Notes: generated by a model from the letters alone, not told the origin. DNA of 64,000 bases from Embiotoca jacksoni (GCA_022577435.1 JAKOON010000020.1:11437324-11501323); one strand, 5' to 3'; positions 52,301 to 62,796 are shown, numbered from the stretch's first letter. Translations and numbers: made by a program.

Positions 52301-55300
52301 TCAAATAGATGCTTTACCTTTTGCTCAAAGCATTAGTAATCTTACTATATGTAAAATTCAAGAAATCTCTGTCTGTATTTATGTTTTTTGTTTGTCCCTC
52401 ACATATCTGGACAACCGTTCATCCCATCTGCTTCAAACTAGGTGGCTCTATTGCTGGGGGCCCAAGGTAGTCCACTGACAAAGTTGATGTGATTTATACA
52501 TGAGACACGTTTAATATCAACGAACTTCAATAAAAAAGTAACCAGCGTTTTGTGCAACATCAGGGGCGGAGTTGCGCCACACAGCTGCAGTTCCATAGAG
52601 CATCGCAGCAGATGTAGTCAAGGGTCTCTTCCAATACTTCTGCAGTGAGCTGTTCTCAAGAATGAAGTATGATGAGTATGAGTATGATACTGCCTAGCAG
52701 GCAATTTTCAACTGGCACTGCAGTATTTGTGTCCTAATAATAAAAGTTGTGTGGCAGAGCGATCTATTTTAAGGCTCCAAACAACCTGGAACTGAAGCCA
52801 ATGACACATTTTAGACATGCGAGCCTGTGTTGCTCTGAATGGCAATGACTAATATTTTAACAGTTATTGAATGATTGGCAACAACTCTTACCTGACTGCA
52901 CCCACCTATTTCTCACAGCTCCAGTCTTGGCCTGGAAGCCCTTTTTGCATTAATGTTTGCACAGCCACTCTGAAGGATTGACCAATCAGCCACCAGAAGG
53001 GTTAAGAGCGATGGTGCTGAAGTCAAGCACTTGTTTCTAAATGTAGTTCCAACAATGGCAGCGGTGGTAGATTTTCTGCGCGCAACGTCCATTATATTGT
53101 GGTTGGTTAAAACCTGCTCTAATAGTTTCAGAATGGATCCGAGGTCATCATCTGTTTGGATGCAACGACGAGACTATAACCAATAGATTATCCCCACACC
53201 GAGCCAATCACACTGTGAATTTAGGTCTGCTAACGCCAGGCTAACAACTAGATAAACAGGGTCTAAGTTTGGTACAGACATTCTGGCCTCAAGAAGCATG
53301 AATTTTAATCATTTTGGTGATCCATTGCTTTGACATCAAGCACCAAGATCAGGTCCAAATGTGTCCAACACTTTGATTTGTAAAAAAAAAACACCTGCAA
53401 ACTCATGACAATCCCATCATTTCCCTCCAGCACTAGTCAGCATGCTAAACTAAGATGGGGATTGGAATAGTCATATTAGTAATTTTGAGCACGTGAGCAT
53501 GCTGTCTTTCAAAATCTCAAACAACTACGAGAGAGATCAAGAGCAAATCGTTTTCAAAACGCTGTTCAATCTGAAAACTAGCCCCTTTTCATATTTTGTT
53601 ATTTTGATTTTGAAGCATAAATTAATTTTATATTATTTGTGTGTATTTTAAACATTTGGTTGAATCACAACCCTACACCGTAATATACAGAACAGGCCAC
53701 AAATGAGCAGGGGTTTAATAACTTTTGACCTCACCACATTCTTACTAAACACTCACCTCTGCTCTTCATTTCCTGCAAATTGCTTCCACATAGCATCTAA
53801 TCCTTCTGAAGGTACCATTCGCAGAAGCTGGTACAGCTTTATAGTATCCTCAGTTGTTGCAGTGTCAACCTGGTAATTATTAGCCACAGCCAAACGCTTG
53901 ATCAGTTCAACAGCCTGTGGAGAGGAACAGAGAGGACAGATGTAAAGCTTGAAGAAAAAGATGGATCTCTACTCATTGTATGTCACTCTGGATTTCAGTA
54001 ATCTTAGGTTTAGGAATTTAAATCATTTTATTGTATTCTGGTTATGTAGCACCAGTCTATCAGTATTACCTTTGGTACAGGGTCTACTAGGTTCTGCATC
54101 GTAATGGGGACATTTGTGTCTGAATCGTCAAACTTGAAAATAAGGTTGCCCTTGCTTTCCACTGGTCCAGATGTGACGGCTCCAGCTGCGTCTTTCATAT
54201 CAAGCAGCACCATTTCCTTCCTGCAGGAGAACTTATTCAGAGCACCTGATTTGTATTGCAGACGGGAATTGCGGGAATTGCGGATGAGCAGGCGTAATGT
54301 GAAGGTATTTTCTTGTCTTACATGGCTTCCATCTTGAAGCTGCCGCCCTTCACATTGAAGGGACTGAAGTACTGTCGCTCCAGGCCATGAGCTCTGGTAA
54401 TGAGACCTCCCTCTGCTGTTGGTTTGACTGTGTAAACATATCTCATGGTAGAAATGATAGATTCCCCCCTCTAGATTGGAGGAAACACAAACAGAAACAG
54501 AGCTGACTTTGGTCTGTTTGCTTTATAATTGTAGAATCAGCTGCATCTACACTGAGATAAACAAACCTGTTTGGAGACTTTGTCGACGACAGCAGTAGCC
54601 ATACCCTTGTGCATCACTGCTTTCTCTCTGCAGTCGTTAAGATCCAGCACCCGAGTGATGTTCATATCCTGTGTTCGCATGTTTCCTTCAATAGTGTAGT
54701 GACTATTACATGTGCCATGGATTCCAACCTAAAAAACAAATAAAACATTTATTTTAAATATCAAATCCATTTTTAATGATGCTGTGCAGAATAAATGGTG
54801 CAGAGGGTTGTTTACTTGTAAGTGGTCATTTACCTCTTTTAGCTCGTAGATCGTCTGTGTGGTCTTGACAGTGACCTGGAAGAAATCCAGTATCCCTCTC
54901 ACAATGTTGACAACAGTGTCAGAAACCTCAGCAGCGGCACGGATGTCATTGACATGTCCACTGGTGTAGTCAAACATGAAAGGTTTGCTGAGCTGGGCAG
55001 CAATACGCTGGGTGAGTTTTGACGAAGGAATAAAGCTGCTTTTCCTCGGGAAGCCATTAAACTCCTCCAAGTCCAAATCTGAAACCTTTGAACCAGAAAT
55101 GGAAAATAAGCGGGTTAGTTGCTCTTGTGCTACGGTCAGTTTTGGTAGAAAGTCAACATGAAACATTTCATTTACATTTGTAAAACAAGTGAAATTTTAT
55201 AACCTTAAAAATATCCTAAAAATTGTTGTACTATTTTACTGCATGGTTATGACATGCCCTTTCATAATTACAATATTCCCAACATTGTAAAAGCAGCATC

Positions 55301-56802
55301 TATTTATGGGTCATGCTTACAAAAAGGTTCGGGAAGATGACTTAAAAAGCAGCACAAGTGTGTGTTTGCAAACATCTCTGAACTTCATGAAAAAAGTTTA
55401 AACTTAAGTGGTGGTTACAAAAAAACTCTACACGACTTTACACACAAGTTATTTTGTGAGGAATAAGTGGCTTCAATAGTTAATTTAACCTTTCAAACAA
55501 TGTTAAGTAGTTTGATCCATGATGCATGATTCAATTATGAATCAAGAAATGGTACACTGCCAGTTACTTGATTTATGAATGAGATATAGAGTTAACAGAT
55601 TGACAGCTTGTCAGTTATTGTCATTGTCAATTGGCCCCCTCCCCAATATGGAGTGTTTCCAAAGTCACTGCTCCTGGTCAGGTTTAAGCACAAAAATCTC
55701 TTAATTAGGAATTGATTACTTTAACCTTGTGCATTCGTTACTTTTTTGTAAAGTTAAGTAATCTTTGTTGTCATGTTAAAAGTATCAGTGGTTTTGAAAA
55801 ACTCTCCCAACTCATGGTTGGAAACGTGAAGCGAACAGCGGTCTCCTGCAGCCAACAATTTCCTTATCTATATGACCACTACAGGTTACTTAAATTTAAA
55901 GCGTAACTGGGTCGTGGCTTGCACAAATGAGTGGGGTTTTTTTGTGTTTTTTTTGTTAATTGAAGGACAGTCTGCATTCACAGTGTTTCAAACTTACCTG
56001 AAGGATGAATGTTTGTGCAGACTCCCCGCTGATGTGGACCATGCACGTAATTCTCACAGCAGACTCAGCTAAGTTTGGCATGCCGAGTCCAAAGTTCATC
56101 TCACCTTGATATTTGTACATATAGATTTTGTTGTGATTCAAGCCGAGATCTGGAAGGTGATTTCAAAGTTAAACGCCATCTCAGCTGCTCTTCATGGAAA
56201 TTACTTGAAACAGAGTATTTTTACTTTGACTTTGTGATGAAGCTGAAATACCAAAAATACTTACCATAGCGGACATTTTGACATGCTGAAAGAATAAAAG
56301 TCAAACATAGCGTTTGTGAATATATAGGATTCAGCATTTGTTTTTTCTTTTACGTTTTCAATTTATATGGTCTAAAAATGCTTCAATCTGAAAGGCAACA
56401 TGTTAAAGTGTGACTAAGTATTTCTACTCAGGAAGGAAAACATAGAGTAAAATTTTGAGACAAATTTCAGCAGCATAAACAAATTAAAAAAGTAAATATC
56501 CACATAAATACACCTATATGCAACAAAAACAGATTGTTTTTACTCCAAGGATAGCTGATTCACCACTAAAAGTCACTCATGTTTTTGTCATGTTTGCCCA
56601 AATTTCTTATGCTGATTGATCATGACTGATCACATTTCCAGCTTTCCAAATTTCTGCTTGAAAAAGTATTGTTGGTGTTAAATGGTTACCATTACAAATG
56701 CACACCATTAAAATGTATGTTATGACAAGAAATGTCATCTGAATGAATCAATGAAGACTTACCAGCCAGGGCCACAAGGCAGCAGAAAAGGAGACCCTGC
56801 AT
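44179..56802 (-). CDS. vtgc: Phosvitinless vitellogenin (VtgC), complete, 27 exons
   Basis: Yolk precursor, secreted by liver and taken up by oocytes (family knowledge). Exons, 5' to 3' on the minus strand: 56802-56763, 56285-56265, 56149-55998, 55085-54834, 54728-54567, 54470-54322, 54220-54070, 53914-53757, 51665-51500, 51379-51254, 51097-50879, 50405-50188, 50113-50016, 49920-49796, 49701-49600, 49501-49382, 49279-49084, 48983-48896, 48782-48597, 48131-48026, 47927-47756, 46998-46889, 46797-46732, 46303-46097, 44843-44695, 44515-44377, 44250-44179. All phases join, giving 1249 aa plus TAA with no stop or frameshift. A signal peptide (MQGLLFCCLVALA) is followed by the lipovitellin N-terminal sheet (KIYMYKYQGE; C162 and C188 flank the receptor-binding-like stretch LDLNDCREKA), a helical domain at about 300-605, and lipovitellin sheets to about 1039. 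Next come a 22-residue phosvitin remnant and a light chain containing MRWGAECQSYDM and ESYIPGMAFLLGFYQ. There is no vWF-D domain. The length fits the known VtgC size. N-glycosylation sequons occur at NIT (178), NLT and the terminal NTT. Confidence 0.95.
45638..45753. repeat. 29-bp minisatellite, four copies, in vtgC intron 24
   Basis: The unit begins ACTAGAACCCTCTAGCC and ends GGAGTACT. Copies start at 45638, 45667, 45696 and 45725. The first three are identical by eye and the fourth is diverged (AAAACC for AACCC, then CTTAGTA). Near-identity of three copies suggests recent expansion and likely length polymorphism. Confidence 0.9.
46732..46797 (-). other. vtgc: vtgC exon 23: vestige of the phosvitin domain
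   Basis: A 66-base, phase-0 exon between the lipovitellin heavy and light chain parts (residues 1040-1061). The acceptor is TTTACAG and the donor GTATGT. It encodes a short hydrophilic linker with SSD and SSE clusters and several Gln. In complete vitellogenins this position holds a phosvitin of more than 100 residues, mostly phosphoserine. Here it has shrunk to 22 residues with five serines. I see no other serine-rich reading frame in the flanking introns, so the domain is absent rather than missed. The exon limits are inferred by eye; the donor choice is the least certain part. Confidence 0.75.
51666..53756. other. vtgC intron 8, host of repeat insertions
   Basis: The longest vtgC intron (2.09 kb) has no exon-like segment. 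It carries a dispersed-repeat piece at about 52365-52600 (TCTGTCTGTATTT, GGGGGCCCAAGGTAGTCCA, then CGGAGTTGCGCCACACAGC), which I recall as a common teleost motif. At about 52900-53270 it carries a minus-strand copy of the repeat also seen at 18.6 and 34.0 kb. Confidence 0.55.
56763..56802 (-). other. vtgc: vtgC exon 1: signal peptide and start codon
   Basis: The ATG is at 56802-56800, read on the minus strand. It begins a 13-codon exon that encodes a hydrophobic, Cys- and Leu-rich leader, and the donor GTAAGT follows directly. The next exon has only 21 bases (56285-56265) and completes the signal peptide cleavage region (A-CQNVRY). This short first exon plus tiny second exon is the usual vitellogenin 5' gene structure. 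An upstream in-frame extension of the ORF exists, but it runs through the TATA box and is not expected to be transcribed. Confidence 0.9.
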
Positions 56803-56837
56803 CGTGAGACAGGAATGAAAGCTAATATCGCATTCAT

Positions 56838-56846
56838 CTTTATATA
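56838..56846 (-). promoter_or_regulatory. vtgc: TATA box of vtgC
   Basis: On the minus strand TATATAAAG lies 36-44 bases before the ATG. With the usual 25-30 base spacing, transcription would start only about 10-15 bases before the start codon. Very short leaders are typical of vertebrate vitellogenin genes, which supports both the TATA call and the chosen ATG. Confidence 0.75.
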
Positions 56847-56876
56847 TGTATGTTTTTTTTTTTTCATTGAACCTTG

Positions 56877-56889
56877 TGGTCACAGGTCT
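56877..56889 (+). promoter_or_regulatory. DR1-like nuclear receptor site upstream of the vtgC TATA box
   Basis: TGGTCA-C-AGGTCT is a direct repeat of two near-consensus AGGTCA half-sites with one spacer base, about 31 bases upstream of the TATA box. DR1 sites bind HNF4, RXR/PPAR or COUP-TF, which fits liver expression. A palindromic oestrogen response element (GGTCA-n3-TGACC) was not found by eye between here and adgrl4. This is a motif call only. Confidence 0.35.
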
Positions 56890-57038
56890 GATTTGTACAG
56901 ATGAATGAGTCAAAGTAAACACAAGCTCTCTGAAGCAAAGCCATGCCGCCCTGTGACAACATCACAGTGACATGAACAATTTGTGAAAGATACGTCTCTC
57001 AACACTGGTTGCGGTCATGGATTACATAACCTTCATAC

Positions 57039-57041
<3 letters not shown>

Positions 57042-57079
<38 letters not shown>
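57042..57079. repeat. Poly(A) homopolymer, 38 bases
   Basis: An uninterrupted A run on the plus strand, about 240 bases upstream of the vtgC start, followed by a further A/T-rich stretch to about 57140. Long dA:dT tracts disfavour nucleosomes, so it could help keep the promoter open. It could also be a retroposon tail or slippage product. Confidence 0.9.
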
Positions 57080-57081
<2 letters not shown>

Positions 57082-57654
57082 ATTAAAAAATTGCTAATTA
57101 CTTTTTAATTAAAAAAAAAATAATAATATAAAAATATATTTTGTTGTGATATTTCTTACATAAAGGCAAATGTAAATTTTGGGCAAAACCAAATTTTTAA
57201 TCACTTATAAAATTAAGTAAGTTTTTCACAGTTAAACGGAGGGACAAATCCAGTGGCATCCATATCTGATCCCTCGGTGATGTGCAGCCATGTTGACTAT
57301 AGGGAGAAGATTCTGGCTGGTTTACGCTTTTACTTCTCAAATAATAGCACAGGTCTTGTTTTTCTACTTTGTTCGCAGTACACTGTCCCCTGGCAGCAGA
57401 AAGATTTCCTCCAGGATGCAAACAAACAGTGTGGTGAATCGCTGCTCTTCATGCCTATTTTCGAAATTTGCTTGAGCCGTGTATGAACAGTTTGAGGGTG
57501 ATGACATCAAGCAGCAATCAGCCGTAGTGTTTATTCTTGTCATCTTTTAGGCTTGTGTTCTTATTGCACAGCACAGGGGTCCCTTATGTAATCGTACTCA
57601 TGGAACCTTTCATACCTCTCTTATTCTCAGGCTTATTTTTATCTGGTCATCCAC

Positions 57655-57680
57655 TTTTTTTTTTTTTTTTTTTTTTTTTT
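57655..57680. repeat. Poly(T) homopolymer, 26 bases
   Basis: A T run on the plus strand directly followed by GCATTAGCCAGCAGAGGGCT, which contains a CTCF-like core. Confidence 0.9.
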
Positions 57681-57687
57681 GCATTAG

Positions 57688-57700
57688 CCAGCAGAGGGCT
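57688..57700 (+). promoter_or_regulatory. CTCF-like motif
   Basis: CCAGCAGAGGGCT fits the CTCF core CCASYAGRKGGC apart from flanking positions. It lies between vtgC and adgrl4. A second, weaker match (CCAGTAGATGGGGC) is at about 58383-58396 in the same orientation. Motif evidence only; such cores also occur inside fish repeats. Confidence 0.3.
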
Positions 57701-57889
57701 CTAACATGACATTTTTGTCATGAAATTAAATTAAGAAACTTGGATTGTTTTGAATATTACAAAAATATTTTTGAGTTTGTTACAGTCAAACCCAGTATCT
57801 ATTTAAATGCTGGAGTCTTCTCCACTTTTACAGCACTGAGACGCAATGAAACTAATATTTTTCTGGAGTTTAAATGCCAGCACATGAAG

Positions 57890-57898
57890 TCAAGGTCA
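57890..57898 (+). promoter_or_regulatory. NR5A/ERR-type extended half-site
   Basis: TCAAGGTCA is a perfect match to the monomeric NR5A (SF-1/LRH-1) and ERR response element, about 1.09 kb upstream of the vtgC start codon. An adjacent AAGTCA creates a tandem AAGTCAAGGTCA. A 9-base motif can arise by chance; position alone makes it worth listing. Confidence 0.3.
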
Positions 57899-58880
57899 AG
57901 CGGGGCTGTTTACACTCCAGTCACATTTTTGTCGGTTTTAGTTGTAAATTTATTACTGTTTAAAAACAGATTCAGATTAGGTAACAAAAAAGGCTAACAC
58001 TAAGACTTAATTTTTAGTTAATTAGAGAATAAGATTTAGGACTGCATCTGTAAATTTCAGGACTTTCCGTTTGACTGTGTTTGATTTAATTATTTGGGTT
58101 TCAGACAATTTATGAATTTGAAGTGAGGAGAAGATTCATAATATCAGGAGTTTCATAAATTTGGTATATTGTTCGACCTGAGGCAATTGCTTCTTAAACT
58201 CATTACAACAATCTGCAGCCCAGGAGACAGACTGTACAATAATACTGGGAACTAAATAGAGTATACATATACATTTATTACCACTTTAATTTATGTCATT
58301 GCATTTTAATGTAATAAACAGAACATATTATGTGATTGTGTTTTGATTGTAAGGGCTTGTATAAAGAGTGTTTACCATTATGTCCAGTAGATGGGGCCAT
58401 TGTCCTATGTAATCTTCACCATGTATTGTGGACTGAAAACACAGAAAAGAATATTTAATTCGATGTACACTCAGCTATGTCATTCAGAAAGTGAATTTGA
58501 AGAAAGCATTAAACAGAACCATTGATTTTGCACATAAAACAAGTGAGCAACAGAGATGTGTTGGTTTGGCACATTCATTTTAATAATTTACAAATCAATT
58601 TCAAACACAAGAAAGGAACAAAGACTGAGACTGTGCAGGTTATTGGGAGTGTAATGCTGATAACTGCAAAGGTATTATATCAAAGTGAAAATATACAAAC
58701 TATTTTCAATCTGTTGTTATTTTCTTAGAATAATGTCTTTTGTGAAAAAAGTTGCTACATCTGTTTTATTGTATTGTGTATAAAAGTCAGGAATATAAAT
58801 GAAACAAACATGATGTATTGATGACTCCAGTCTTTGAATAGGAAAATAAGACATTTAACTACAAGTGCTACATGTTCTCA

Positions 58881-58886
58881 TTTATT
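58881..58886 (-). terminator. adgrl4: Candidate poly(A) signal of adgrl4
   Basis: AATAAA on the minus strand, 133 bases after the adgrl4 stop codon. A second AATAAA lies at 58770-58765. Either would end the transcript about 2 kb before the vtgC promoter. No cleavage-site evidence is available from sequence alone. Confidence 0.5.
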
Positions 58887-59018
58887 TGACATCTTTACTA
58901 ATCTATTCCTCCCACGGCATTTTTACAAAACTGAATGCATGAGTCACAGGATATTATGAAGCTGTACTGTCGACTATTATTGTACAAGAGCAGATGGTCA
59001 GGCTTTGGCTGCATTAAT

Positions 59019-62000
59019 TCATCTTAGGCATTCAAAACAACATGGCACATTTTTAAAAAGCCTGTAGTACTCCTCCTGAATCTGGAACGACACAAAGAAA
59101 ACAGTACAGGATTAAAATGAATAATATAATATAATATAATATAATAATATAGTATAATATACTATACTATACTATACTATAATATAATATAACATGGTAT
59201 TTATACTGAAATAATTATTATTTCCATGTTATGTTACTTGATACTTTTACTTAACAAATGTTTTACTTGGAACAGGTAAAAATATGATTTTCCTTTTTTA
59301 TCAATCTATTTGACAGTTGACAGTCTGAAGAGAGGCAGGAAAGGAAAGGTCCCATATGTAAAAACGCCGTAGTGATGTGGTGTTTGTCCTAGTTAGAGAT
59401 ATGATATGATATATTATATTATATTGTAATACTTTAATAAAAGCAATGTCATTAATTGTAATTGCCTTGCTTCTATTCTGTCCACAATAGTTAATAAATA
59501 AATAAATAAAAGTATCCAGGCAAAATGAGAAGTTAGTATGTTACCTTTCTGGACAACACACAAAGGAAGATGAAGATGAACATTCCCTGGAAAGCGTTGG
59601 TGATGGTGAACAGATAGGCGGTGAGGGTGGTTTCGTTGAGAATGTGCAGCACTCCAAAGGTCCAGGTGGCACCGAGCACAAACAGTAGAGCCAAGGCACC
59701 ACGGGCGCAGGACCTGAGGGGGATATTAGTGACTTAAACACCCTGCACATACAGCGACAAGCCTTCTTTTTGAGCAAACAAAGATTTGTAATTAATTAAT
59801 TTGTAATATAATATTGCAAGTGCCCCACATGATATCACCACCAGATAAAGAACCTCACAATTTGACTTGTAATATGTTTTTGACCTACTCAACAGGAGTA
59901 CTGATAATCCTACCTGATGTTTTCATAGTGGCTGATTTCAGGCCTTTTCACAGCAGTGTGCCGGTACACCTTGTAGATGATTACCCCAAAAGCCAAGAGA
60001 TTAACCTTTAGTGGAAACCGACCAAAACAAACACAATCAAATGAATATTTATCGCTGAAACAATCCCTCTGCTGATTTGAATTAATGTTTGAAAATTACA
60101 AAGTTACAAAGAGCTCTGATTTTACCAGAATGATCAAACATGCAGGTCCAATGAAGCTCCATATGAAGTGGTTTTCTGTGCTCAGCCAGCACCTAAAATA
60201 TAAAGTGTTAAATTTGTATTGAATCTGAATTTAAGTATTTTACAACCTTGGTCTAATCCAGCCTCATGTTAATTACAACAACATTGTATGGGACTGTACA
60301 TACTGTACCTTCATCTAAGGACAAAACCAGTTGGTTAGAAAAACGACTTCCTCTCGTTTTAATGAACAACTAGGATTTCTTATGCATAAGCTTTCTCTTG
60401 CAATTGTATTTTGCACTAATAAACAGCAGGATATTTCTATTCAAACTCTCTGTGGTACTCAAAACCTTTCAGAATTTCTTTTAATTCAGTTATTAACTTC
60501 TGCCAGACAGTCCAAGCAACTCCAAATTCCTTTAAATCCCTGCAGGCCAAATTTTAATCTCTGTCCAATTGTACTTATAATTAATATAATTTGTTTATCT
60601 CACTCCCTGAAAAATGCTGGATGAGTATGAAAAGAAATCATTGTGCAAGCCTTTGTCTTATTGCATTTCCGCACGCAAAAAGCTGAAATATTTTTGGCTT
60701 ACACTTTATCAGTGCCGTAATACTTGGAGCCTAACGTTGCCGAGATGGCCACCACTACTGCCGGGCTCCCATAGCCGAAGATATAAAAGTTACGGTGCAG
60801 AAAGCCTTTGTTGTAGATGACGCCGACCACTATTAGGTACAGATGGATGCCCTCGATGCACATCCAGGCAAAGGCCGCAAGGAAGAAATAGTGCAGCAGC
60901 CCTGCTATCACAGAGCAGAAGAGCTGCCAAGAAAACAGACAAGAAAAGAAAGGGAGAGATTTGACAATTTTATTATGCGTAAAATTTGCAATTTTGTTTC
61001 TATTTATCATAAATGTCATTTACCCTCATTAAACATTTGTTTATTTAGCCTCTCTTATAAAAAGCTGTCCTGCTATTTTTTTGTGGTTTAATGTCAAAGA
61101 AGCATTTAATACTGAAAGCCTGAAATACTGAATAAGCAGGATAAATAAAAGAGTGTTATTCAACATACCAGCAGAATGTAAATGAGAATGGATCTAAACT
61201 ATTAAATGAGAGAACAGATCTGTCCAATGACAAGCAAGCGAGAGATTTGGTTTGAGTGTATCCTCACCTTATGTGTGTTCATGTTGATCCCCACCAGGAA
61301 GATGAACTCGGCCATGAAGAGGCTGCAGCACAGATTTTTGTGGATGGTGGTTCTGGTGCTCTGGATCTCACTGAAGAACCAGAAGGTAAAGATGCACATG
61401 GACAGACAGATGAGGGAGATGATCATCCCAAGCTGGGTGATCCGGGTCAGGATGTTATGGTGGGCCACCAGCTGGGAAGCAAATGGAAAGGAAGGTATTT
61501 CATTCACAGTTTCATGGTATGCTGAAGCTGTAATTTGTTGTGTTTTCTGTTTAAAAGCACAACATAGGTACAGTATAGGCTGAGGTCGCATCAATATGAT
61601 GGCCTGTAGATAGACTGGGTCCACTCTGGTCCTGACACTCGTATATTATACATATGGTCTGTTGTCGTCACATAAAAAGTGAGTCTGTGTGATTCATCTA
61701 AATTAACATCGCTGTTGTTTTTTCTTTTCTTGGCAAATTAATTGTCCCTTTTTAAACACACACTCAGACTATACAAAAGCACTGCTCCCACATCTCCTCC
61801 CAACTCTTAGTTCTTGCGTTGATTTGACACTTCCAATACACTTCACAGTTTGAATAAGAAAAATGAACAGTGGGCTGGGAAAAGTTTCAGAATTTAGAGG
61901 CAATACTGAGTGTATATTTAAAAAATAGTGGGTGGATATCTCTCAGAGTTTCTCTGCCATCAAATATGTGCAGTGAGGCACCTTGCCTCCACGATATGCT

Positions 62001-62796
62001 TACCTCAAAAGGCTTCCACTGACTTTGGATTCAGTGGACAGTTTTAGGGCAGGAAGGAAGAGAACTTACAATAGTCTTGAAAAGTAAAAATGGTCCTACA
62101 GTGTAATATTAAAAATGTATGCTTTCAACCCAAAACACTGGAACTGGCCTTTAAAAAAAACCTGTAATATGACCCTAAACAATAAGTAGGAACATTTATT
62201 ACATTATGTTTTAACAAATCAAACCACCTATCTCTAAATTTGGAGAGAGAAATGAAATGAAGGATTACGTGTCCCTTCATTGACAACGTCCTAAATTCAC
62301 CAAACCATTTAAAACCTTATCTGAAAATGTTCAAATCAATTGTTATTACACATAATTTTCACAGGACAGTGGCTGGTTACAATCTAAGCATAACGTATAT
62401 CTTAGGGGTACAAAAGGAAAATATACAGCATTTGTATGTGTTAAAAATTAGAACAAACTGACATTGAAAATGTGTGAACTCCAGACAATCAGCTCAGCAT
62501 GATGGTCAACATTTTAACCTAAAAATCCTCTGAATAAAGAATTCAAAACTACAGTGAAAAAAAAGGAAATACCTTTGAACTGTAACAGTATAGTATTTTA
62601 ATGTACGATCACTCACATTGGCTCGGCCTGAGGACATGAGGATGGCAAAGTGTGTGAGGTGATTGCAGGAGCAGGTGGTAGCATTGCTGTTGACGTGGAC
62701 TGTCTTGCAGCCATGAGTAGCCCAGCGGCCCTGCAGGCTGCCCACCTCGTACTCCCAGAAGGCGCACTTCGTCACATCAGCTTTAGGGTCTATGGG
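59019..62796 (-). CDS. adgrl4: Adhesion G protein-coupled receptor L4 (ELTD1), 3' part; 5' exons outside the window
   Basis: Orphan adhesion GPCR, known mainly from endothelium, that self-cleaves at a GPS motif in the GAIN domain. Seven exons, 5' to 3' on the minus strand: 62796-62617 (GPS), 61471-61268 (helices 1-2), 60923-60703 (helices 3-4), 60192-60126 (loop CWLSTENHF, helix 5), 60005-59914 (helix 5 end, third inner loop), 59713-59545 (helices 6-7), 59081-59019 (tail). They join in phase for 331 codons plus TGA. The GPS reads CSCNHLTHFAIL, with canonical cleavage expected between L and T. The transmembrane part resembles ADGRL4 closely (WMCIEGIHLYLIVVGVIYNK; ATWTFGVLH), and the tail IQEEYYRLFKNVPCCFECLR is diagnostic for ADGRL4 rather than latrophilins 1-3. 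The EGF repeats, most of the GAIN domain and the start codon must lie past 64000. No defect is seen in the visible exons. Confidence 0.95.
59121..59190. repeat. TATAA/CTATA simple repeat
   Basis: Tandem ATAAT units grade into ACTAT units, inside the last intron of adgrl4. A related ATATG/ATATT patch follows at about 59398-59425. Confidence 0.9.
62617..62796 (-). other. adgrl4: adgrl4 GPS-motif exon
   Basis: A 60-codon, phase-0 exon with acceptor CCCCTGAAG and donor GTGAGT. It carries the GPS signature: CAFWEYE, then W-x3-GC, CSCNHLTHFAILM. The two tryptophans and four cysteines of the GPS are all present. The upstream pyrimidine-rich tract also translates openly (about 62797-62892) but is intron. 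Confidence 0.9.

Larger units (their letters stand above)
56848..58880. other. Intergenic gap between adgrl4 and vtgC
   Basis: About 2.2 kb separate the adgrl4 stop codon (59019) from the vtgC ATG (56802). The gap holds the vtgC upstream region, a 38-base A run (57042-57079), a 26-base T run (57655-57680), CTCF-like motifs near 57688 and 58383, and AT-rich sequence. The short open frames here (for example around 57253-57486 and 57740-57997) look like chance ORFs. No exon of either neighbour was recognised. Confidence 0.7.

Noticed and set aside
56803..56922. In-frame upstream extension of vtgC exon 1
   Set aside because: It crosses the TATA box and lacks secretion-signal character; the downstream ATG gives a proper signal peptide.
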